From: Varroa destructor
Lineage: Eukaryota > Arthropoda > Arachnida > Mesostigmata > Varroidae
DNA length: 64,000 bases
Direction of reading: 5' to 3'
Assembly (NCBI RefSeq): GCF_002443255.2
Contig: NW_019211455.1
Location: forward strand, 45,533,072 to 45,597,071
The position numbers and the translations under genes are program-made. A model generated the notes under the pieces. It ran no database searches. It worked only from the letters and a program-made list of their open reading frames with translations, and was not told where the DNA came from. Within the stretch, counting starts at the first letter, position 1, and each line of letters begins with the position of its first letter. Positions 22,661 through 36,249 of the stretch are shown piece by piece.

Positions 22661-25600
22661 TGTGTTTTTTCTTCTTGTTAGCCATTACCGGGTTGATTTA
22701 ACATTTATCCCTCATATTTTATTTGTCAAGCATCTATGCAAGACGAATGAACGTCACAGTTGAAAGGATGCTTGAAATAACTTTTTGAAGCCTCTGTTTT
22801 GCGCAGTTTCAATATTTTTTTGCCCTTTGAAAACTTCATTCTGGACCAAAGTATGTCTAAAAATCATATTTTTTTGTAAAGCATGCGTTCCACTAGTCAA
22901 AGCTATTGATTGCAACATATTGTGATGAAGTGTTGTGCAGGCGCGGGGACCTTGTCCTGATACAATAGGTGATGTCACCATTCACACGACGTTTGAGGGT
23001 TCGAAAAAAATGGCTGGCCAACTTTTTGGTAATCAGCTTTGAATCGAAAGCATTGTGATTTTAGGTATTTTAGTGGGATCGTACATGTCAAAAAACGAGA
23101 GACTTGAAATTGCTGAATGCAAAAAACCGATGACTGCCGCCATAACTATAATTGACAATTCAGATGAATATATTTATTTACGTACAGGGATATAATTAGT
23201 TCCAACAATGGTTACTGTTATTAGGCGTAATTTAAGCAAAGTTAAATATAGCCATTTTGTGATTAGTCATAGACTGTATAGAAACATATTTATCATGTAG
23301 CAACAACGTAATGTATTTAAGCACGAGTATAAGCTTGAATTGCACGCCTCCTATGTCTCTAACTTAGACAAACATTTCGTAAGTTATCCTGAGCAAATAC
23401 GACAAACAAAAGCTGATCTTAATAAAATACCTGTGTTGTTAAACGATGTCTCGTATGTGTCCTACTTCTAGTTAGTACTAGGGGTCGAAAGGCGAAATTC
23501 GTTAGTTACCATAGAAGATAAACGAATCGAGGCAAATTCTAGAATAAAGTTGTTAATTTCGAGATAGCTTGTGACAGTCAGGTAACTTCAGGACAGGAGT
23601 AAAATAATATTGCACAATTATGCCCCGCATCAGGCAATGCTAACGGATTTGTTTGAAAGCATCTTGGGGGTCAACCTGTACAAAATGGATGTTTTGTACA
23701 ACATTTTTACTCTCTGGTAAAATATCGAAAAATAACGAAAAACCAAAACGAAACTTCATCTCTCAAGTTATGCCATGAAGCCCACAATTTATCTTATGAG
23801 GACTGGGCAACGCGGTTTGGGTTAGACCTTACCGCGACGATTACTAAATGATCGAAGTCGTTATGCATTGGCGGTATACAGATACAAACACGAGTCTCAG
23901 ATACCCAGACGAGTATCAAACGGCTTGAAAACATTAGATACAACGTAAGTACTGTTTTACCTTTACACGACGGAAATCAAATGACGTTGCTTTTAAGTAA
24001 GTTTCATTATTACAAGGTTATTATCAGGTTATTACAAGTATTAATCGAGCTGATTGAGGTTAATCACTGCCAAGCCGTCCTTAAAAGGTCAAGGTTCAAA
24101 CGTGACGGCCAAAGCGTTAACAAAGCCAGTTTGTCATGTCAGATGGCGCCTCGTGAAGCCCTTGACAATCCCTTTTGAAATGGAAAAATTAAGCCAGTCC
24201 TTGGTGATGATTATAACCTCGTGATAGATATCGTTCACATCTGACCGAACGAGAAAAGCCGTCTTGCGTCCCGGTAGCGCTGCTAATTTGTTTGAAATGG
24301 TTTGTCGTTAATTGTTGTTATCATATATTACAATTAAATAATATTATTAATTATAGTTATATAATTGATATAGTTAGACGTAGTCTGACATTGTAGAAAT
24401 GTATAATGTTTCTTAGAATTCGATGCTGTGAAATATCCTACTCGTGGATTCCGGGTTGCCGATGTCTACCCTTTCAAGATCAGGTACAATCTATACGAGC
24501 ATATGTGCGCACAGTGTTGACGTGCTATTACCTCATTATCCTGTGTGTCCTTTTAAGGTACGTCTTGTGTGATGTTTAGCTTAACACAAATAGAAAAAGA
24601 TCTCCAGGCAAAAACATCAACCAAAGGCAAAGAACGAGGCCCATTCGAAGAACGCCAACTGAGACCTTACTCCTTGTAGATAATAGCCAGCAATCCGCTG
24701 AGCGGGGATACTTGATGAGGATGCGACTTCTCAATAGTTAGAGGTCTATTTAGCAAAATATGCCTTTAGCGTTATAGAGGAAACAGGATACGGCGTAACG
24801 CTAACATTACGAGCGCTCTAGGACATTTCGTCGTTCGGACGTAAGCTTAATAAGTTATATCAGCTTGAAGTTACAATTACTATGGAAATTCGTAAGTAAA
24901 ACTGAGGTGTACAGAAATTAAATTTCAATAGCCGTGACCTTTTTACAGCTTTCAATAGCACCTTTCATTCGCAATTATGTTCACCTTAGAAAAATCAGCA
25001 GGATCGTTGTACATTGAAGAACACTCAAGGTCTAAGCGTATACTCGATCGTGTCAAGCCAAAACAATCACTCACCAATACAACTATAACCACGGAATATT
25101 GAAAGCATTTTTAAAAATATCAAAGTTTCCTATTTATTTAGCAGCATTGATAGAACTGCCAGCCTAATGAAACCAATCGAATAGAGAACGTGCCCAACTC
25201 ATAAAAATGATAATGATTCATTTATCGTGTGGTAAAAAATGGCTTACTCCTATGCGATACGTTCGTGTTTTATATAGCGATACATTAATATACGCAAAAC
25301 TCAAATATTTTAATTTTCCAACTTTATTTTAAATCAATTTGGATAATTAGTCGTTAATCGCTTGCTAATATCTTATAGGGATTATCTAATAGGGACTGCA
25401 ATTTAGCTATCATGCTAATTATAGCTATGGCAACCTTTACGAGCAGCTTTTTCAAAACGCGCGGTATATTTCAGATTGGTCTTATTACTAACATTAAATA
25501 AAAATTCGCACATTTCCGCCGTTTTGATCTGAGAAAACCGCTTATTAGTTCCGCAATTACACGCAGAACTTATATTCATAAGGAAGTTACTTTTCAACTG

Positions 25601-26350
25601 CACAATCAATTCTAATCATTCACGGTGTTTCTGGACAGCGATAAACTCTGTACACGGATCAGTCCGTTGTACCCGTATAGATACTCTGGAAAATTTATCT
25701 ATTTTTTTTTTTTGTTAGAGCTCTTTTCTTTAATTTATTTATTATTCATTTAGAGCTAAAGAAATCTCCGGATAGATATCCATGGTGCATATATACGACA
25801 CACATGTATCATGTGTAGTGTACAAATAGAAAAAAGGAGGCAGTATCTTCAGGACCCTGTATTTCGCCATTGTGGGAGTACCTTACACCTAGGAAATTCT
25901 TTGAGATAACTGCGTGATATTTATTAGCAGTGGTGGATTTTGTGTGTAAGTAGATAGCATGTCAAAGAGCGAGTGTCGATTTGGAAATTTCCGAAGACAG
26001 ACTGCGACACAGTTTCGCCTGTTGTACATTACCGGGCTCACCGGTAAATTCTCCAAGGCATACGTCCTGACAAATTCTGTGGCTCCTCTTTGTTTCAAGG
26101 ACATCCTATAAATCTGCTAAACTTAATTACGAGGCCATGTTTCCTATATTTTTCTCTAGTCCAACACACAAGTGCTGGACAGAACAGCATTTGTCACCAT
26201 TGATCTTTATTGTTTACATAAATATTTCACACACACGTTGATGCCGATGATATAATTCACGTTTCCGACTAATCCAGCAACAACAACAACCGGCATGAAT
26301 ACAATGATTGTCTGCACGATGGAAACAGAAACGGTCTTTACGCCTGTGAG
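22661..26350. other. AT-rich non-coding stretch
   Basis: No gene or element is recognised. Frames are below 75 codons and strongly AT-shaped. A T12 run lies at 25,702-25,713. Confidence 0.5.
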
Positions 26351-26354
26351 TGTT

Positions 26355-26389
26355 GGAAGGAAGGAAGGAAGGAAGGAAGGAAGGAAGGG
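26355..26389. repeat. (GGAA)n microsatellite
   Basis: Eight to nine perfect GGAA units. On the minus strand it accounts for a run of Pro-Ser-Phe-Leu in a spurious frame. GGAA is the core of ETS-factor sites, but nothing else suggests a regulatory role here. Confidence 0.95.
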
Positions 26390-29300
26390 TAGAAAATGCA
26401 AGTAGAAGCGATATTGTTAGCGACGCTATTTTCGAAGTTTCCAGTGGAAGAATTCAGTGTTCCATGGCATTTCGATGCGATGTCTATTATTCCAAGACGG
26501 GCATGGGTAACAGGTGACCTTTACCGCTTTGACGGCGTATGTCCAATAAATATTATACCATTTATTATTATTACGAAAAGTTAGCCCAGTCTGTAATCTC
26601 TAAGCGACTTCCTAGAAGGGAATCTAACCTCATTTAAGGTAAGACAAGCGTTGTTAGACAATCATATGCGTTATGTAACGACGTTGGGTATAATGTCTAC
26701 GCTGGTCATAAAAAATAATTGGGCAGGCGGTCTAATACGTAACCCGTTAAGTACGTTGCCGGCGTAACCATCACCAAGAAGCATGATTCCACACTAGTTC
26801 AAAGTTAAGCGGCAACAAAAATGACTATGAGATATTTATAATCGTTAAAAATAAGGTGTTATGGTTATTCTAGTTGCTTGTATAGTCGCTATCTCGTTTC
26901 AAATGCAAATTTTTCATGCTCTACCTAATAAATAGGTGATCCTGAAACCTTTCTCACCCAGAATGATTAATAGTAAAGTGTTGAAAAATATTTATAATAG
27001 AAAGAAAGTTGGACCGTCATACGTGCTGTATGATCATGCACACTGCACAGATTATTTGAGTATGCGTTTTCTATAAATTTCAGAAAAGGCATGGTGATAT
27101 AAACAAGAAAACACAGCCACCTAACCAGGTCAAAGCTGTTTTTTCTCCCTAGGATTATCTCTACCCGCGAAATTCAAAAGTTTTGGAGTAAACGCTACGG
27201 AGTTCAACCGCATGAGAACGACCTCTCGAACAGTTTACAAACAGTTAATACATATTGCTACAGCCATACAGAAGGCGGTGTTCGTTCTATGCGGGAGTAC
27301 TTTAGCCGAATAAGTTTCAAACTTTGAGAATAGCAAAGATTAAAGGCTATTCAATTGATAAAATTCAAAATTTTAAATAAACAAGAATAATAAAGTGTAT
27401 GAAAAATTCATACCTTGACAATAGATTTTTTGAAAATTTTTTTTTCGATAAAAGAAACGTTATCAACTCAAATTAGCCATCTGTCGATAACACAGCCCAA
27501 TCTAACTGGAAGCAGTTGTTCTGCAGACGACAATGAAGCCCGGCAAAGTTCCCCGATCTACCGTTATGGGTAAATGAATGAAGTACGCAGCAATCAAGTC
27601 ATGCAATTAAAGATTTAAGGACCACTTATTATTACTGTGCTATTAAATAATGCATTATCGTTATTGCCGTATAGACATTATACCCATAATAAAGCTGCTC
27701 AAAGCCTGGTCCCTGCAGGGCGGCTGCTGCTCTAACACACGTATGTTTCGACAGAACATGCGTCAATTCATGGCGATCCCGTTAGACCTTGGTTGAGACG
27801 CAGGACATGTTTTATTTTTTTTACAACACGTATTCTATGAACCATAGCGCGTCTTTGCTTTTGTATCGCGAAGCTATACAGCATGAATAATGCATACGGG
27901 CCCCTGCTGGGAGGTCGCCTGAGGTTAACCGTGCAGGCCCAAAGTTTGGGCCTGACGCTTTACCCGTCTTCGAAAACGATTCAACGTACCGTATAGTTGA
28001 GCAAGGCGATCAAAGTAGAGAATTATCAGTGCCTGCGTGCACGCGTGTGTGTGTGACTCACAGAAACCGACATGACTGATCGCTTTATTTCTAATATGTA
28101 GTGGATCTGCGAGTTATCGGTGTCGCTTAGTAACGTTCGCCCGTCAAACAAATGCGATCCGTTTTAGATCCGTGTGCGGCGGCTACGCGCATCAATGGCC
28201 AATGGCGGACGTGTTAGTTCTATTCTCAAGCTTCCCTTATAACGCTACGAATTTCACCTTTTCTCCACGCCAGTGGAGACGAGTAACACGGTTGCTCCCT
28301 AGGCAAACCGAAGCTATAACCAGTCATCAGTTTCGTTTAGGTGAAGGTGAGGGACCGTGAAAACGTATGAGTGAAACTATGACGATGGTAGAACGCATAG
28401 AATTTCCGAAATTTGATACAAAATTAAGCGAAATTCTCATATGGAGTTGGTTGGGTGGAAGTGATATCCACAGTCGATTTTAATTTTAACAAAAATGTGC
28501 ATACCGAAGGCTTTTGAAGACTGAATAAAGCCATCGGCTACCGCATTTCTACGATTGCATAATGTCTACGTGTCTACGTATTTTATCATCGTAATTTTTT
28601 TCATGTTTTTTAGGTCTTGAAAAAACATTTTTTTAGCTCTTAAACTAGGCCAGATAAACTCAATAAAGGTTTTAAAAAAAAACTGATGTTAGAACGTAAT
28701 ATTTCACCGCCTCGAGGTAAGCTCATTGTTAATTAATATGTGCCAGACGCGTCGAGGCAACATAGCGGTCACTGTTTTTAAAACAAGTCGAGCACGACGC
28801 ATATAACCGACCTTGATCGGAACTGAGGGAAATCATCGCGCGGCTATATCAAAATAGGTAGTTTCTACTGGCTTCTATATTGCCTAGGTGACAGACTGAC
28901 ACGTACCGTTCTAAAGTCCTATGGCAACTATGGTTGGATCACATACTGCTAAGCCCCATGTTTCAGAATTGTGTTCTCGAAATTAGATTGCCAGACATTA
29001 TAGGAGCATTCATTTTTTCCTTAGTTGGAAAACCTGGCTAGCGTAGACAAAAAGCGTAATTATTTTTGCTCAATTTTCGAATATAAGAGAAAGATTTACA
29101 TGCTATTCCTTTACATTGTTGTTTCGTTAACACTTGAAGTCAAACTCCATCTACCAAGTTTTCTATAGACGTGTTACTAATTCGTGTAGTTTTTGATCAC
29201 AAAAAGATCGGACTGTAATGCTAATTAGCTTGGAACTAGACACACGATTCGTAATCTTCCGGAGCATTAGTTATAACTTAGGAATAATATATTTAATAGT

Positions 29301-30990
29301 GTGAATGATTCAGTTGGTGTCGCACCAGTGAAGCCCAGCAGAAAATCTTCGACCGAATTGTTTCATCCATTCCGGTGGACTCGGGCCGCCGTCTCGAAGA
29401 GTCAAAGGCATCAGAAGCTTTTCGGTGTTCTGTGAAGTTTCGTGAAGAAAGGAAGTCTATCGAACGCTGCGAATGTCACACGGATAAAAGGCATGGGAGT
29501 ATCGGTACGTCAAGAAGAGGCAATAAACGCGCCAGTGAAGCATAATCTGCGTACAAGTTTTGTCAATGAAGCCTTCGCGGCGCGTTAACCTGGCCTTGTT
29601 AAATGTTCCAGTGCTTATTTTTTAGTTTAGACAATATTAGGTAGTTTATCGCTTCGCTCGCATTGAACCTATGTGTATCTTCAACGTGAAGACTAGCAAT
29701 ACAAATCGTCACATTAGGAAAATTAATCGACAAATGAAAATTCACATAATTAAACTCCAACTAGATTCCAACGCCAGTTCCGCATATTGTTAACCGCGGT
29801 AAAATTGTTGTATTGTTTAATACCTGTGAAGCGTCTCTAAATATGAACTTCATCAAAAAGATATACGGTGTCCAACTCAAGAAGACCAAGTATGAAGGGC
29901 TTCACTACTGTGATTGGCGAACGGGTCCGAGTCTAAAGTGCAACGTCGAACCCTGTTGTGAGTCATCTATCTTCAGTGATGATTGCAAGATTTTATTAAT
30001 CTTAAGTTTTCGCCAAGCACACCAAGAGCGGTTTTTACAATGGTACTTCACGTCCGTAAGAACTAGAGACGCTTTCTAAGAAAGTGTAAAGTTCATTTGA
30101 GGACGTGGTCAGACAGCTGAATGCTGAAAATACACGATAATTGTAGGTGTTAGTATCATTATCCATATACATTCTTTTTACTTTATTTCACTCATACCTA
30201 TAGCAGTTTTTTTTTTTTGATCAATTAGTACTTAATCAGTTAGTACTACAGGTGGCACTGCTGGTATATATATAGTATAATGAAATCTTGAAATCTGGAA
30301 TCGCGGCGAAGACCGTTATGGCAAGCCCGCGTATAATCAAAGATGCATACTAGCATAGCATAGTTTTCACAACGCTTACTTTTTCCAGTACCGGATACGA
30401 AAAGCAATTCGTTCTATCTAATATTGTATAAGTAACGTATCATAGTACATTTATTGATAGATATGCTACGAAGTAATCAGTATGCAAGTTCTGAGCCCTA
30501 CGCTGTTCGTCGTCAAAAATGGGAAAATGATCGGGGGCAGGTTCCTTATGGCTAGCTATTTAAGCTACCTATGATTAGCCCAATAAATCATCTAGGAAAA
30601 TGTAAGGACAATATTCTAAAAGAACAGCTTGCTGAGGGAAGACAAGAAGGCTTTGGTGAGAAAATGGAGAGCAAACGCAAGCAACCAACTTAGCAATGAA
30701 ATACGATTACCTAAGAAGTAAACTGAACAAATAGGAAGAAACACATGTTTCGATTTAATCGCACTTTGCGAAATTAGACATTAGTGCTTTATAGTTCTAT
30801 TGTCAAATCAGCAAAGCAAACAGATGATCCTAGCCACGATGCTCGAAGCCTAGGTCGAAAGGCCGATGAGATTTTTTCAACGTATCGAATTGTCGCTCAG
30901 ACAACAAAGAGCATATCAACGATTCGTACGTGTGTTCGTCGGGATCAGGCACGAATTAAGACCCTGTTTATATATATATCTGTTTATTAA
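26390..30990. other. Mostly AT-rich non-coding stretch
   Basis: I see no recognisable gene. A short GC-richer island at about 29,310-29,590 has an 84-codon frame without ATG, between TGA near 29,306 and TAA near 29,545, rich in Ser, Arg and Glu. It has attached splice-like sites (attcag and caccag) but no family match. A 21-nt inverted repeat at 27,934-27,954 (10-bp arms, one base between) is near chance level. Confidence 0.4.
30207..30218. repeat. T12 homopolymer
   Basis: Twelve consecutive T residues in AT-rich DNA. Confidence 0.8.
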
Positions 30991-31017
30991 TACTGAATCG
31001 TGGCATCCGGTTGGAAA

Positions 31018-31240
31018 ATGTACGGTGTTCTTTGGAGTTTCTGTTTTGGATCTCTGAGACTCGAGGTTCTTCTAGACCTCACAAGTGGCTGTGAAATCAG
31101 AATCGAACCAAAGTCATGCTGCATTTGCAGAACAAGACGTGTTGATTCACCGTTAAAGCTAGCCCATAGCAAACGATTCTCGCGCCGTACTTCCGACTCG
31201 ATTCGTCGCTCGTCAAAGAAGACAGCCATTTCGAGCAGTC

Positions 31241-31242
<2 letters not shown>
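31018..31242 (+). other. GC-richer segment with overlapping open frames on both strands
   Basis: A plus-strand frame beginning with ATG at 31,018 runs through 75 codons of ordinary composition and then into the TA repeat, which it translates as Tyr-Ile repeats. A minus-strand frame of 80 codons overlaps it. The sudden end in a microsatellite argues against the plus frame being a complete gene. No family is recognised. Confidence 0.15.

Positions 31243-31272
<30 letters not shown>
31243..31272. repeat. (TA)15 microsatellite
   Basis: Fifteen perfect TA units. Confidence 0.95.
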
Positions 31273-31275
<3 letters not shown>

Positions 31276-31279
31276 TAAT

Positions 31280-34200
31280 AATAAACGCAAAGATTTCTAG
31301 CGCAGCTTAGACAACGCGCCCTAGCATAAGGAACCGTTTGACTTTTGAAACATGCACTTACCTTCCTCATGCAGCTACTCATTATTACTGCATTAATCTA
31401 TGCAAGCAAACTTAGGTCTAGTTCGTCAACGTGGTAAGCTCGAGTCTGTGAAGTATGAGCTCTGTAGACGACTCGCGACAGTACAAGGACACACCTTTGT
31501 AGGTTTTAAAAAATGGCCAAAGGCGACGTTTCCATAAAGCTCGAAAGATGGCTTGACGTCGCGAACCGAAATTTTTAAGAGAACGATGAGTTCTTCGAAT
31601 CGTACGAGGACTGAATCAAGAAGAAGATAATAGCGCACATAGCAACGCGGTAAACGTTTTGATTTACAACGCTTTTCGTTTACTGTACTGGACTTCGTTG
31701 GAGGCTGCATCTAGAGAGATGGATTCTCGAGGGAACTCGTCAAAATTCTTGCAAGCTTCTAGCTATCACTAAAGAAAATGTTTGAGAAGAAGAAAAAGGC
31801 CAACTTGGAGCTTCACAAATCAGAAGGTAGCGCGAAAGGCCTCTTCGATGACTGCGAAAATATATGCTGTCATCCTGATTCAAACCTTAGCGTTGGCAAA
31901 ATTATTCATTATAAATTAATAGTCCGCAACATAAACTATCAAGGAAAAACAAGAGATCCAAGGAACCCAAGAATTATTGTTTCAGCGATTTGAAAAAAGC
32001 CCAGCAAACTTTTAGTGGGAACAAATCCTTGACACTGTGCTTATGAAAAAGCTGATTTCGAGGCTCGATTTGTTCACCTAAAAATAATAGCTGAGAATAA
32101 TTAAAGAGAACGTAAAGACGGATGTTGCTTTCTGTCGACTGTATCAGATATTGTTAGACTCTTCACCCCGAACCCTTCACGAGTTTCTGCATCAACTAGG
32201 TCTCAATTTTGTCTAATAGCTTCTGTCTTTCGTCGTGTGCGGCTAAAGACTCTCGAACGAATACAAGACAAAAAAAGATGAATCCGTGGGATTTTAATTA
32301 ACCCAAGTGGATACCAGACGATTCGCGAATGGGTCGGCCGAAGCAATGCATCTGGATGTTCGTAACTAAAACAAAATGTAGCCTTGATGGTAGCTTCGAC
32401 GTTCGTCGAGATTCGATCTGGGCAGATATCCGTTCAAACATTTCAAAGAATCATTTGCCAAAACCCAATGACAGTGCGTGCGCCCAACTCTATTCGAATT
32501 TCCAGTCAAGCATATTTAATAAATATCAATTGTGTGAACAGCGATTGATGAGCTCGGTGTACTGTCCGTGGCAACCAATGATTTAAGGAAATGCATCCGT
32601 AACCAGTTTGTGTTTAGTTTGTCACGACGTTTTAATTACGGATTCTCTTTTACGGGTAAGAACTGAACAAGAATCATCATTTGACATCACTGAAGAACCG
32701 CTGAAGTCAAGACAGTCAATATACTTTACAAATGGTTGCGACACGATGACGAATATGGCATACAATCATCATCTTCATTGAACTACGTGCAGTGATTGCA
32801 ACTATGTTGAAGGAAAGCCTCTGGTAATAGAGGCTTCACCTAATCAGCTAAGGTTATGATCCTTAGCATACATTGTATCACTAACTAAAGTTACTATATG
32901 ACATTATATAGAGATGCATTCTATCTGAATGTATTCCTCTGTGTACGCATCAAGCTTTCTTCAGTTTCCATATAATAGTAAGTCACTGTGATTATACAGG
33001 CATGTTTGGGTCTTAGGTTAGGTTTTTTTTTTTGTAACAGATTACAGATCGTCGTATCTTTCCGTCAGAAGCTTCGGGTCAAGCCATAATTACGGTCCTA
33101 CATTGAGTTGCAGCTAATTCGTCGAAGTTTCGTTTTTGTTGATAGAATCGCTCTTCAAACAAATCAGATACTGGTACTAAAAAGAACCGTTGTTTGTGCG
33201 AATAGTTACGATACCATATCAGGACTAAGACTATAGCTGCTTACGTGAGTACATGATATTGGTCTGTTATAGCAACAAAATCGTTCGAGGGTTGCAGCGT
33301 CTGTTAACAGGACAACAACATTTTAAAAAAACGTAGGACTGCTGTTGATTAGTACTAATGGCGTCAATATATTATTTCTATTTGTCCCTTTCAAAACGTA
33401 TCCGCAAGCATTGGATAAGTTTTCGAGAAACATAAAATTCGATTCCCTTTAAGTTCCTCTTATGTAATGAAGTTTTGCCTTCGCTTCAAAATCAGCATTT
33501 TTCTAATGCCACTGTCTACCCAAAAGACTTTTATGTTTCTCAACCCAGTTGGCATAAACTATTTTTGAATAGCTCCCCTTTCCTCTTCACGTTGTCGCCT
33601 TTTATGTTATCATATCTATTGCTATTGGTATTCTTCACTGTTCTCGCCATTCGATCTTTGTTTCTTCCGCGTTTGCTTGATCGTCTTCTACGCTCCGTCT
33701 GAGTTGCTACGGCAAATTGTGTTGCAGATTAATACAGACTGCAAGTCCTGGGCCTAGCATTTACGCAAGCATAAACGAGGCATGATGCCAACGCGTACTC
33801 AGCCTTACAGACGCCGGACGTTTTATCATTAAGCTCCGTCGAATGATCAAAGTGTATTGCGTGTTTGCTCGTGTTTGTCTGTATGCCTGATTACACGAAG
33901 GTACAAGAACGTTTGCACCATTGAGATATTAGACACCTACAATAATGCTGTACATATAACCGATTTAGTTTAACTTAGAACTACCAATCGCAAGGGTTGT
34001 TACTGCTTTTATTTTAGCTTATAACTGATGTAGCTAAAAAAGAATGAGATGGGGCCGAATAAAAAACCGTAGGTAAAAGGTAGAACGCGCTATAAGTATC
34101 AAACGAAAATTCTATTTATTTAGGACAGGCGCCTTGTACAATCGTTCGTGGAGTCAACCCAAAACAAACGAAAATTTCTTGTAAACAATAAAATTCGGAA

Positions 34201-36150
34201 CGAAGAATGAGCCAGCCACGAACCGGTCGTACAGAACATGCTGAGTGACGCGGGAAGAATATTAGTGTGAAGGCCTATCCGTTAACAAGTGATACCGCAA
34301 CAGGTTTTGCTTTACGCAAATAACGCGCCAATTTTCAAATGTTAGGACCAACATTTTTGTCGTAGATCGTAAGGGCTAAATGCTTTATTTCATATCATAA
34401 TCATAGAACACACACAATCATCAGCCTCTACCCATCGTAAATAATACTATATATAATAAATATATATAAATGCAAGTAATGTCGCATGCACGCACGTATG
34501 ACTACGTAACTATTTATTTATACTTCAGCTAGGATCACAGTAAGATGTATGATAAGAAAAACATCACCAAAACGGTAGTGATTTGTGCCACCTCAAAGGA
34601 TTTGTTCACCTTGCGCCGTTGAGGATATACAAATTGTAATTAAAAGTGCTTATTAACCACCCTTATTTACTCGTTTTTTTTTTTTGGCGCTGGACGAGGC
34701 TATGAGGTCATAATAGCGTGCAATAAGCAGCTGAAATGCTCAATTATCTTTATGAAAACGGAAAATATTTTTTTGAAAAATATCTATAAGTCTAAATGTG
34801 GCCAGAACGTTGAGTGCGTATGTGCCGCGTTCATTCGATTTTCAGCTGAGCTATCTATAGAAGTGACACACTTCCAGCAGCGTCAATGATGGTCCTAAAC
34901 ATAGTGTCTGTAGTTTATGTACTCCATAGTCTTATTATTATTATTACTGTCGATTTGTAGTGTTATTTGAGATTGCCTGGTACATGTGCACCCTCGTAGA
35001 GGTTACGTGACAGCTACGTGTACGGTTTACCCTGATAGTCAATGGTGTGAACAAAACAACGAGTAAAATAGGACCGACAAACCTGTTGCTTAGTATGATT
35101 AATAGGGTACCTTATGCAAAGAGATCGTTTGCCTATCAATGACTCATGACGAATCTCTATGTTGGTTCTTGTATTAGAGATGTTTAAATGGGTTTTATAA
35201 TTCTACTAAATTTATAGGGTTGATTGTTCCTAAAGTGAGCATCTCATACTACCGGCAGCGAAGTCTATGATGTGTCTCTAATAATCTCGATAAGATTCTT
35301 TATGTAGTAACATCTCTATAGGATAAAACGTAAGTAAGTTTCACTGAATAGCTCTCGCCTAAGCCTGCACTCTGCAGATCTGTTTTTGTTATTGCTTGGC
35401 CGAAGTCCTGCTTCGTAACTGAGCTAAGTTTAATTTTACGAACTCGTGCGTGATGCGCAGCGTCCGAATTCAATTCTGTTTTACGCTTGTGTAGCCATCG
35501 TGATATGGTACATCGGGCTACTATCGTGTATGGTTTCCAGTTAATTTATTTATACAGCAGTACTAAATAAGCAAATGATTTAAAGGGTATATAAGTCAAG
35601 TGGCGCCAGTCATTGTAATTACGCTATAACTTCAATTTGTTTCGCAATAACAAACTTATGGCAGCCACAAGTTCTATCACTTAATGCAAACACTGCCTTA
35701 TAGAGCGCAACTTGTTTAACAAGCCACAACTCGTCCTATTATATATGCCTTATGTTTCAACTTGCCTTGATCGAAGTTAAAAAAATTAATATCCAGCTCA
35801 AAATCTATATGACAAAATATCTCGGTCTGTTGCATCTAGTTTCACCTAAATACCGATAAGTTGCAGTAAATGGGGCGTATATTTACGGGTAGGAAGTTTC
35901 AATTAGGAAAAGATAGATACAAGGTTTGTGTTCAAATAGTACTTACATTAGCTGTGAATCATTTTTTTGTCAATAGATCAAAGCTCATTTTTCATAAGTA
36001 TAGATTTACTAGCTACAGTCCCTAATCCCTTCCCATTTATAAGGCAATTACGATACCATTGCAAAAGCTACCTGATCGAATTATGTACTTACTTTTGCCA
36101 ACGAATATAAATGCTGACTTTAAAGCGAAACCGCTTCATCTTTTGAAAGA
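31280..36150. other. Mostly AT-rich non-coding stretch
   Basis: No gene is recognised. A perfect minus-strand donor site (GAGGAAG|GTAAGT) lies at about 31,363, with a short open frame before it, but no partner exon is evident. T-runs occur at 33,023-33,033 and 34,674-34,685. The stretch 31,990-32,800 is GC-richer and has several 60- to 85-codon frames that I cannot assign. Confidence 0.4.
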
Positions 36151-36205
36151 AGTCATGAGGTCTGATTGAAGGCCGCATAAGTTTCAGCCGCTCTTAGACC
36201 TGCTC

Positions 36206-36246
36206 TTGAGGACGAAATCCATCTTCAGAATGGATTTCGTCCTCAA
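36206..36246. repeat. Perfect 17-bp inverted repeat with 7-base loop
   Basis: The arm TTGAGGACGAAATCCAT at 36,206-36,222 is followed after CTTCAGA by its exact reverse complement at 36,230-36,246. The stem would have 17 uninterrupted pairs. By simple base-frequency reasoning such a structure is not expected by chance in 64 kb. It is too short for an animal microRNA precursor, and its position in a small GC-richer patch gives no clue to function. Confidence 0.9.
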
Positions 36247-36249
36247 ATG

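Noticed and set aside
27934..27954. Inverted repeat with 10-bp arms and a one-base spacer
   Set aside because: Its strength is near what chance gives in this much sequence, and no flanking context suggests a function.
31000..31278. A 92-codon plus-strand frame ending in Tyr-Ile repeats
   Set aside because: The end is a translated TA microsatellite and an overlapping frame on the other strand is equally open.
36195..36246. Resemblance of GGACGAAAT in the hairpin to the GAAA arm of a hammerhead ribozyme
   Set aside because: The essential CUGAUGA core is absent upstream, and the perfect 17-bp stem is not a hammerhead fold.
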